A DNA stretch of 64,000 nucleotides from Pelobates cultripes (taxonomy: Eukaryota > Chordata > Amphibia > Anura > Pelobatidae), in the NCBI GenBank assembly GCA_933207985.1, contig OW240912.1, forward strand, positions 72,352,361 to 72,416,360, read 5' to 3'. This document shows positions 20,016 through 29,900 of this stretch, piece by piece. The translations under genes were made by a program, and so were the position numbers. The notes beneath the pieces were generated by a model. The model worked only from the letters and a program-made list of their open reading frames with translations. It was not told where the DNA came from and ran no database searches. Numbering within the stretch: position 1 is the first letter of the stretch; each line of letters starts with the position of its first letter.

Positions 20016-21692
20016 GTAGACAGGCATCGAAGACCTTCATGTACAGGGGTGTTACAAATGTCAATTTGCTGAAATTCTTTTTACTGTTTTATTTATGTGT
20101 TTATGTGCATAGTTTATTGTATCTCTGGTTGTGTGCTGCTGCCTGGGGACAAGAAAGGTTTGTAACGTATATCATGTTACATCTACCATGGCTACTATCC
20201 GCCTGTTCTCTCTTAATGTCAGAGGCTTAAACTATCCTGAAAAATGTTCCTTAGCCCTTACGGAACTTCATAAACTGGAGGTGGATGTGGCCTTTTTGCA
20301 AGAAACCCATTTACGCAAAATTTCAGCTCCTAAACTATCCAATCGTAAATTCCCTATTGCATATTTTAGTAACTTCACAGAGGCCAAGGCACTGGGCATG
20401 GCCATTTTAATCGCTGCACATGTCCCGTTCACATATGTTTCGATCATGGTAGAATGGTGATGGGTTAAAAGACTCTTATGTCATAATATGGTGACCTTTA
20501 TGAATATGTATTTGCCTAACAAACAACAATGCAAATTATTATGACGATACATACATTCAATTGACAATTTTGTGGAAGGCATCTTGATTATGGGGGTGAC
20601 CTCAACATTTACCTAGATTCTACACTAGACACCACCTCAGATACATGCACTTATCAATCATCAGCACGTCAAAAGATTCATCACATTCTTGATCAATCCC
20701 AACTTTTCAGTTGTTGGTGGGTTACTCATCCAAATATAAGTAACCCCTACTCCCACACTAATGGAACATATTCCAGGATAGAATTATTCTTTCTCTTGCA
20801 TAGTGCTTATACGGTCCTATCACATGGTTGGACCATGCACCCCTGTCTCTTGCCTTATGAATACCATCTATTCCGATCAAATCCTTCCAATGGAAACTAA
20901 ATGACTTGCTCTTAAATGACCCAGACATCACATCCAAAATAAAACTCACTATTGACCAGTATTTTGCCGAAAATAGCACCCCATCTGTGACTCCTGTCAT
21001 TACATGAAAAGCCCATAAGTGTGTAATCCAGGGACTTTTTATAGCTTTGTCTTCCAGATAAAAGAAAGTTAGAGAGGCCCAAATTGACACATTAACAAAG
21101 GAGATTAGGCATTTAGAGGAGTCGCATAAACAAGATGGCTCTTTACTAACATATACAAATTTAGCGGATAAACGATCCGCCCTAACGCAACTACATAAAA
21201 ACCAAACGCAAAATACTTCTCTCACGGGGTAAATGTGACCGCATGCTAGCTAATGCACTGAAACGACCCAGACAAGCCACCTTTATTGCCAAGATTAAAA
21301 ACTCCTCTGGAGAATCCACTCAAATCCTGCCAGAGATCATGGACACATTCCATGAGTATTACTCTACCTTATATAATTTAAGGTACAACCCCCCTCAGAT
21401 ATAGAGCTAGGTACCTTCCTTTCCACAATAATAAACCAAACTCTACCAAGTAATGTCTTAAGAACCTTGGAGGCACCCCTTACTCATGAGGATTTTTGAC
21501 TGGCAGTAAAATGTACACCGATAGGAATATTATAGAACCTCTCTGCACACACTCTCTACTCCCTTTCTCCAAACTTTCAATTCTCTGACCACGACCAGCA
21601 CATTACCTGATTCGGCTTTAGAAGCGCATATCACCCTACTACCAAAGCCCAGAAAGGATCCCATTGAGTGTGGCAATTTACACACAATCTCT

Positions 21693-21772
21693 TTAACCCC
21701 TTAAGGACACATGACATGTGTGACATGTCATGATTCCCTTTTATTCCAGAAGTTTGGTCCTTAAGGGGTTAA
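21693..21772. mobile_element. 80-bp TTAA hairpin MITE
   Basis: Ends TTAACCCCTTAAGGAC and GTCCTTAAGGGGTTAA form a near-perfect terminal hairpin, with TTAA as probable target duplication. A second copy in opposite orientation lies at 61596-61675. No coding capacity. Confidence 0.9.
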
Positions 21773-21893
21773 TCAATATTGATCAGAAGATCTTTACAAA
21801 AATATTAGCAAACCGCCTATGTCCATTACTGCAACTGCTTATACACACAGACCAGTCAGGATTCGTGCCAAATAGGGAAGCCAAAAATAATAC

Positions 21894-24329
21894 TGTGATG
21901 AAGTGCCCTTCGCCACTTGGTCCTGGAGAGGCATACTTGCTAGCCTCCTCCCCTGTGACTATGTCTCTTTCATGTATCTGGCTTTAAAGCCCCTAGTCTA
22001 CCTTCAGACAGACTATTTATGTAGGCTGCTTTATTTATCTTATGTTTTAGTCACCCTGTACCCATTATAGGTGCAGGGTGTGTAATGTAATTGTTTATAG
22101 TGTGTGTGTGTGTGTACTATGTAATGTATTGCCTGCTCTCTTGTACTGCTGAGGTTTGCTACCAACTAGGTGGGTTTGGCTATGGAGCTTGTCTAGTGCC
22201 CTCTGTTGGTAGCAACAGCAATATACACTACCTGAATAGCAAGACTGGTTCATTTGCATATTTGGGTAGATTTGCATATTGCTAATTCTGCAGACACGTG
22301 AGATATTTTCTGTTAAATATTGTCTCCGCCACCCCTTTAAAAATGTGCCATTGTGTTGTGATAAGTCACTGTGTGTTGCCTGCTATGGTTTGACTGTGAT
22401 TTTATTGAGTTTTCACAGCAATGTTAATGTTGTGACCCTATGGGCTGCTCCCAAGGGAAATAAAGGTTTAGACAGTTCTTCTTGATCCCTCTAAACGTAG
22501 CCTTGTCTCGTTATTGGAGAGAGCTCTTATAATCACACTGGGGATTGCTATGCTCTGCATGATCCCCTGAGTTTGAATCACTTAGCTCTTTTAAGAGCTT
22601 GTTCCTGACACGCTCTCCTTGGAGGAGGGGTCTTCACCACACAGTCCTGGATGCTGGAGATTCATATAGGGTGGAAGGAAGAGTTCTTTCCCACACAGTC
22701 CTGGAGGACAGAAGCTGATCCAGGGTGGAAGGAAGACGGCGAGACTCCAGTCAAGATACAGCAGTTGCGGAGTCTGCGGTGGTTGTGGTGTCTGCTGCAC
22801 TGCTTGGAGTCCTCAGAAAGCGCTAGGAGCATCCATCAACGGAGGGTACTCAGTCGGAGTACAGGGAGCTCCGTTACTAGGGATGGACCGATTATCGGTC
22901 TGGCCGATATTATCGGCCGATATTTGGTATTTTCGGCAATATCGGTATCGGCCAATTCAGATACCGATATTGCCGATTATATATAACAGGACCGCCGTGC
23001 CCATTACAAGCCCGGCGGTCCTGTGGGGGCCAGCAGCAAGCGCTGACTTACCTTGCAAGCAGCTCCTCCAGCTCCCTGTGTAAATCTCGCGAGACCCGCG
23101 GCCGCAGAGCGTTGCCACGGGTTACCATGGCAACGCTCCGCGCAGCACTAAGAGCCGCGAGATTTACACAGGGAGCTGCTGGAGCTGCTTGCAAGGTAAG
23201 TCAGTGCTTGCTGCTGCTGAGCCACCACTGTACTTAACAAGCCACTGGACCACCAGGGAATACTATATCCCCCTCCCTGGTAAGAAGCAGGGAGGGGGGA
23301 CTAAACAAAAAATAAAAACATTTTATTAAAAAAAAATTAAAATAAAAAATTACACAAATTACATCACTACACACACACACACACTGCACACATACTGCAA
23401 ATACACACTACACAAACACACACTGGGGGGGAACTAAACAAAAAAAACATTTAAATATTAAAAAAAATATTAAAATAAAAAATTACACAAATTACATCAC
23501 TACACAAACACACACACACAAACACACACTGCACACATACTGCTACTCAGACACACACACTACACAAACACACACTAGGGGGGGGGGACTAAACAAAAAA
23601 CAACAACATTTAAATATTAAAAAAAATATTAAAATAAGAAATTACACAAATTACATCACTACACAAACACACAAACACACACTGCACACATACTGCATTA
23701 CATACACACTACACAGACACACACACACACACACACACTGCATTACATACACACACTACACAGACACACACACTACACACACCACAAACACACACACCAC
23801 ACAAACACACACACCACACACTGCACACATACTGCATTACAGACACACACACTGCACACACTACACTGCATTACATACACACACACTACACAAACACACT
23901 GCACACATACTGCATTACATACACACACACTGCATTACATACACACTACATTACATACACACTACACACACACACACTGCATTACATACACACATTACAT
24001 ACATACACATACACACTACACAAACACACACAAAAACACTGCATTATACACACACTACATTCATTATACACACACTACACAAACACACACTCTGCATCCA
24101 CTACACACACACACACACTACACAAACACACACAGTTCCCCTGTCTAAACACACTTCATCATGTGGCATGTATATTTTGTGCATTTACCTTTCGAATTAG
24201 TTTATTTATTCAAAATAGTAAATGTACAGAATATCGGCAAGATATCGGCTATCGGCCTGAAAGTTTGCAGATTATCGGTATCGGTATCGGCTCTAAAAAA
24301 TCAATATCGGTCGATCCCTATCCGTTACA
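21894..24329 (+). repeat. Solo LTR with nested hAT, inside the LINE
   Basis: Begins TGTGATGAAGTGCCC and ends CTCCGTTACA, flanked by the 5-bp duplication AATAC (21889-21893 and 24330-24334). Removing it restores the LINE RT frame across the junction. Without the hAT it is about 985 bases. A poly(A) signal (AATAAA near 22460) and a segment resembling the copy A LTR end (TTAGCTCTTTTAAGAGCTT) suggest a related Gypsy family. Confidence 0.88.
22878..24320. mobile_element. Non-autonomous hAT element with CA-rich core
   Basis: Ends TAGGGATGGACCGAT and ATCGGTCGATCCCTA, each followed inward by repeated ATCGGTATCGG-type words, are flanked by the 8-bp duplication TCCGTTAC (22870-22877 and 24321-24328). 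The interior holds a long palindrome (23031-23091 against 23156-23218) with a central hairpin, and a CA-rich tract (about 23360-24135). No transposase. Confidence 0.92.
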
Positions 24330-25034
24330 AATACTAATAAGTTGCAAAATTTTATACATGTAGCCCAGACATCCCGAGTCATTGCATACTCCTTGCAATT
24401 GATGCAGAAAAAGCATTTGACACTGTTATTTGCCACACTCCGCGCCTATGGATTTGGGCCCCAATGGATGAAATGGATACAAGCCATATACTCTCGCCCC
24501 ACAGCCAAGTTACGCATTAATGGCCAATTCTCTCAACCTGTACAGATACGGAACGGCACGAGACAGGGGTGCCCTCTCTCCCCATTGTTATTCATTCTAA
24601 TCCTGGAACCCTTCCTGCAGGGCATTAGAGACCATCCACACATCAGGTTCTTCCCATTGCATTACCAAAGTCCTTTTTCTCACTATTAGACGAACCATCT
24701 CAGAATTTATTTGGGGTAACAAGCATCCATGGCTAGCATACCACACCCTAACTCGACACAAATTGTGGGGGGGATTGGGTCACCCAGACATGGAATTGTA
24801 CCGCACAGCTGTAACTTTAACTAGGATATATGATTGGACAAATCCGGCACCACACAAACAGTGGGTCGAATTGGAAAATGATATGTTTCAACTACCAATA
24901 TACACCATACCCTGGCAGAGCAATGGCCGCAAACATTTACACCCTCAAAACCAAATCCACCTAACGATCATACCTGCCGTTAAACTGTGGAACCACATCA
25001 GAAAATCACCTAATATCTCTCCACACCCATCTCC

Positions 25035-25554
25035 TTTGCCAGAAGCTCAAGGAAGCAAGGTGAATGGTTAGAGTTAGGACCCACCTGGGGGAGTCTGCCT
25101 TGATGTTGGCAGGTGGGCTTATCCTCTCATGGCCATTGGAGGTAACTAAAAAACCTCCATTTGTTTAAAAATACATAGGGATTAAGGAGAGAGCGCAGGT
25201 AATTTGTTTTTCTTTGGTTTTTACTATATATTGGGGCTGATGTGTACTGTAGTCTTTGCTGCCGCCCAGTGATGGGAGTGAGCGCAGGACTTATCTTTCT
25301 GCATTTGTATCCATTTTTTGTATCACTCAGCCTTGTTACAATGCAGCCGCCCATCCCATGTGTTCCCTATTAAGGGTTAATAATATATAGGGGTGTATAT
25401 AAAAATACCCCTTTCTGTCTCATTAGAGATCTTTGCCAGAAGCTCAAGGAAGCAAGGTGAATGGTTAGAGTTAGGACCCACCTGGGGGAGTCTGCCTTGA
25501 CGTTGGCAGGTGGGCTTATCCTCTCATGGCCATTGGAGGTAACTAAAAAACCTC
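25035..25554. repeat. Pair of 123-bp direct repeats around a 274-bp spacer
   Basis: 25035-25157 and 25432-25554 are identical by eye except for about one base (GATGTTGG against GACGTTGG). The first follows the LINE end and the second abuts the truncated gag fragment of the copy B tandem. The spacer is unassigned; its right part contains ATATATAGGGGTGTATATA. The repeats may be terminal repeats of a small element or a local duplication. Confidence 0.85.
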
Positions 25555-25814
25555 AGCCTGAACTGCACCTCTCTCCGGAACTCTTCTTTTTCATCTGCTG
25601 CACTCTGTTGCTCAGGGATTACCCTGTCCTCCTGCTGGTATTCAGCCATCACTTCTGCAATGAGGATTGCTTTCTTTTTGTTGCTGGCTGCAATGCCTTT
25701 CGCTTCCAGGAGATCTTTTAGCGTGGATCTTTTAAGCTTGGCATAATCACTCTCCATCCGTATTCCATTAGTCCTTGTTCCCTTGTGAGTCTGGATCCCA
25801 GCGCTGCCAACCAA
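25555..25814 (-). pseudogene. Truncated second gag start downstream of the copy B 3' LTR
   Basis: Encodes the same N-terminus as copy B gag (MESDYAKLKRSTLKDLLE onward for about 65 residues) with a 9-base deletion and a few substitutions relative to 31133-31390. It breaks off inside the QFRL segment, where the 123-bp direct repeat begins. Confidence 0.9.
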
Positions 25815-26846
25815 TGTAGCGGAGATGCAATATTCCCCAGGTTGTCTCCGCTTATAATCCAAGGGAGGCTCAGGAACAAGTAAATAATAAATCCATAGGC
25901 AAAGTTTCCAGCAGGTAAAATAACAGCAATCTCCCCACAGCAATCCCAATAACTGGACGACACACAGTTTCAGGAGCAGAACTGACAAGCCTTTAATCAC
26001 AGTCTCCTTATAAAGCATGCTCCCATGCAAGGGAGGGATTTACAGTAATTATTACAGTAGCCAATCCTGTCCTGGTAACCTCCCACACATCCCCTCCCCT
26101 CAGCCAGCATCATAATCCCCTTATCCAGCACACCAATTCCCCCCGTTTCTGGATGTACCCCTAAACGTAGGGGTACCCCTTTAAATCATACATCCCCTGG
26201 TAGCCCTGATCTGGGTGACCAACATATCCAAAAATCACCCAGATCAGACCAGGGGTTCGGGAAAAGTATGGAGGGAATAAAATGACCGACCGCACGAACA
26301 GAGATAGCCGAATCGGTTCCATGTGAATGGGCCCTGCGGTCGGTCCTGGCATAAGGGAATAAAATACACGAAAACCTCTAGCTATAGAGGCTAGGGAGGG
26401 TTCGCCTGAATCCCCTCGTTCGGTATTTTCTATCTACCGAACGAGGGGCCGTTCGGTAGTTTGGAACCGAACGGACCAGGGCTGTGGAGGTCTCAGCGGT
26501 GTTCGCCTACTCGAGTGTCCGATTTTAGTTCCAGACACTCGACGGCAAAACACCGCTGTTCGGGAGTTTTAAAATGGCCGCCGCCACGTGTTCGTTTGTC
26601 GAATGGCGGCCACCCCCGAGAACAAAGGACGGCTACTTCCTAGTCAATTACCCGTTCGCAACAATGTTGCAACGGGTAATTGAGGACACACTTTACACAG
26701 GGGAGGTCTGGTTGTTCGGTAGTTTCATTCAAACTACCGAACAATCAAAAGAATACAAGGCTTTGAAACACATAGAAAACTAGCAGATCACACGAATGCA
26801 ATTATTTCAAGGACATTTGCAGGACAGCCCAGTGCCATCCGCTACA
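25815..26846 (-). repeat. 3' LTR of copy B
   Basis: 1032 bp. Terminal inverted repeats TGTAGCGGA and TCCGCTACA. The central region 26155-26744 is a series of perfect hairpins (see findings). It is adjacent to the polypurine tract GGCAAGGGGGAGCAG (26861-26847). Confidence 0.93.
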
Positions 26847-26861
26847 CTGCTCCCCCTTGCC
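26847..26861 (-). promoter_or_regulatory. Polypurine tract of copy B
   Basis: Minus strand reads GGCAAGGGGGAGCAG immediately before the LTR start TGTAGC; it would prime plus-strand DNA synthesis. Confidence 0.8.
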
Positions 26862-26926
26862 CACAAGCCGGCATACACAGTCTGATCCAACACGGATCGG
26901 CTTGGGGATGTCCGGGGACTCACGGA

Positions 26927-29900
26927 TCATTTTTCCAGGTCAGTTTGTCTCGACAACCCGTCGGCATTCCCATTCTGTTTACCCGGGCGGTACTGAATAT
27001 TAAAGTCAAAAGGCTGCAGCGCCAAACTCCAGCGCAGCAGCCTGGCATTGTCCCCAGCCACCCGGTTTAGCCATACCAGCGGGTTGTGATCCGTGAGTAA
27101 GGAAAAGGGCTGTCCATATAGATACGGCTGCAGTTTCTTTAAGGCCCACACCACAGCCAGGCATTCCTTCTCGATGGCGGCGTAGCTTACTTCTCGGGGT
27201 AACAGCTTGCGACTGATGTAAGCCACGGGGTGTTCTCCGCCATCGGCTCCGACTTGGCTCAGTACTGCTCCCAATCCAAACATAGAAGCGTCTGTGTGGA
27301 CAAGAAACCGCTTAGTTGGATTGGGAGCGGCCAAGACAGGGGCATTTATCAGTGCATTTTTCAGATGTTGGAATGCCTGCTCACACTCCGGGGTCCAGGT
27401 CACCTGGCGGGGCAAATTCTTCCGAGTGAGGTCAGTGAGAGGTTTGGCGAGGGTGCTATAGTTAGGGACAAACTTTCTGTAGTACCCAGCGGTCCCTAGA
27501 AAAGCTAACACCTGGGTTTTAGTCCTAGGAGTGGGCCACTGGGCCACGGCTTCTACTTTGGCTGGTTCGGGCTTCTGTTTGCCGCAACCCACTCTATGTC
27601 CGAGGTACTGCACCTCGGCCATCCCTATGCTGCACTTGGCCGGTTTCAATGTCAAACCAGCTTCCTTAATCCTGTCTAGAACCGCTCCTATATGGGCCAA
27701 GTGCTCCTGCCACGTACTGCTAAAAATGGCAATATCGTCCAGGTAGGCACAGGTGTAGTCTTGAAACCCATCCAGGAGTCGGTCTACCATCCGCTGGAAA
27801 GTAGCTGGGGCGTTTTTCATCCCAAATGGCATGACCTTAAACTGGTACAAGCCAAATGGGGTGACAAAGGCCGACTTTGGGATGGCCTCTGGGGCCAGGG
27901 GGATTTGCCAATACCCCTTACATAAGTCAATGGTAGTGAGGTATTGACCCCTGGCCATTCTGTCCAGTAGCTCATCTATCCGTGGCATAGGGTATGCATC
28001 GGACACCGTTTTCTCGTTTAATCTCCGGTAGTCTACGCAGAAGCGGGTCGTACCGTCCCGCTTCGGTACGAGTACTACCGGAGAAGCCCAGGGACTATCT
28101 GAGGGCTCAATCACCCCCAGTTGGAGCATCTCATCGATCTCCTTGCGCATGTTTTCCCTTACCGCTTCTGGGATGCGGTAGGGGGTCTGGCGCATCGGTA
28201 GTTGCCCTGGGGTCTCTACCCGGTGAGTGGCCAGAGGGGTGTACCCAGGTACATTAGAGAACGTGTCTCGTTTCTCCTCCAGCAGTTGCTGTACCTCGAT
28301 GCGCTCCTGTGGGCTCAGCCGGTCTCCCAGTGTGACTTCCCCTAAATCCCCAGACAACTGCCCATCTTCCAGCAGATCTGGGAGTGGTAAGCTGTCAAAC
28401 TCATCAGAATTGGGCGCACATATGGCGGTTACCTCCTCGGAGCGCTCTTGGTAGGGCTTCATCATGTTCACATGGAGCATGCGTCGCCCTCCCGTCCCTG
28501 TACAGGGGCCAATTATATAGGTGGTGTCACATCTCTGTTCCACCACCCTATAAGGTCCCTGCCAGGCGGCCTGTAGCTTGTCATGTCGGACAGGCTTTAA
28601 AATTAGCACTTTCTGCCCGACCTGAAAGCTACGGTCCCTGGCTCCCCGGTCATACCATGTGCGCTGGCGGGTCTGTGCCGCCTGAAGGTTTTCCCTTACC
28701 GTCCTGGTTAATGCTTCCAGGCGGTCTCGGAGAGCCAACACATATGGTATGATGGGGGTGCCATCTGTGCTCCGATCTCCCTCCCAGTGCTCTCTTATAA
28801 GATCTAAGGGGCCTCTGACCCTCCTCCCAAACAGCAGTTCAAACGGGGAAAATCCCGTGGATTCCTGCGGCACCTCCCGGTAAGCGAATAGGAGATGCGG
28901 CAGGAACCTCTCCCAGTCCTTGTGGGTCTCTGCGAAGGTTCGGAGCATTTGCTTCAATGTGCCATTGAACCGTTCGCAGAGCCCATTAGTCTGGGGGTGG
29001 TAAGGGGCACTGATAATAGGCTTAATGCCACAGATCCTCCAGAGGTGTTGGGTGAATTCTGCGGTAAATTGGGTACCCTGATCCAAGATAATCTCCCTGG
29101 GTAATCCCAACCGGGAGAATATCTGCATGAGGGCATCCGCGACCGTTTCAGTATGAATGTTGGTCAGAGCCACTGCCTCTGGATATCTGGTAGCATAGTC
29201 TACTACCGTTAAAATGTACCTTTTGCCTGACGGGCTAGCTTTCTTGAGGGGACCTATCAAGTCTACCGCTATTCTGCTAAAAGGTTCCTCAATTATTGGC
29301 AAGGGGTGTAGTTTCGCCTTCCTCCGGTCTCCCCTTTTCCCTACCCTCTGGCAGGTATCGCAGGTGGTGCAATACCTGCGCACTTCCTGGCTGATCCCTG
29401 GCCAGAAGAAACTTTGGGTCAGTCGGTACCTAGTGCGGCTGACCCCTAGATGTCCGGATAGCGGAATATCGTGCGCTATCCGGAGTAGCTCTGCTCGGTA
29501 CCGCTGCGGCACCACTAGCTGCCTCATCACTATTGGGTCTGACCCCTCAATCTGCTTGTCTGTCTCCCTGTACAAAAGCTGCTTGTCCCAGACAAATCTC
29601 TCCCCCTCTCCCCCAGGAGGGTCTGCTGTCACCTTGTCCCTGTATACCTGCAAGGTGGGGTCAGTCACTACCTCTGCTGCAAATTCGTTAGGAGGGGCCC
29701 AGGGGACACAGTCAAGGGAAGGGGAAGGGTCTCTTACCTGAACCTCCGGAGGTGAGTGGTAGTCCTGGGTGCGGGCCTGTTGACGGGTGACCACAGGGTG
29801 AGCTTCTCCTGTGGTGGACATCTGGGGCTCAAAAGCAGATGTGAGCCTCCCCAGATCGTTCCCCAATAAAACCTCCGCCGGTAACTGCGGCATCAACCCC

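Larger units (their letters stand above)
20046..25034 (+). mobile_element. Decayed Tx1/L1-type LINE with nested insertions
   Basis: The ORF2 endonuclease starts at ATG 20188 ([25 protein letters not shown]). The central linker is at about 21270-21400 (TFIAKIKNSSGE, FHEYYSTLYNL). RT follows at about 21772-21893 ([28 protein letters not shown]) and resumes at 24335 (YGFGPQWMKWIQAIYS, LRINGQ, GTRQGCPLSPLLFILILEPFL), ending with a C-terminal region near 25030. It carries many stops and lacks the catalytic YADD region through a deletion after 24650. Insertions are a TTAA MITE (21693-21772) and a solo LTR with a hAT inside (21894-24329). Confidence 0.85.

Noticed and set aside
22095..22120. Short GT run as a functional element
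   Set aside because: Ordinary microsatellite inside a solo LTR.
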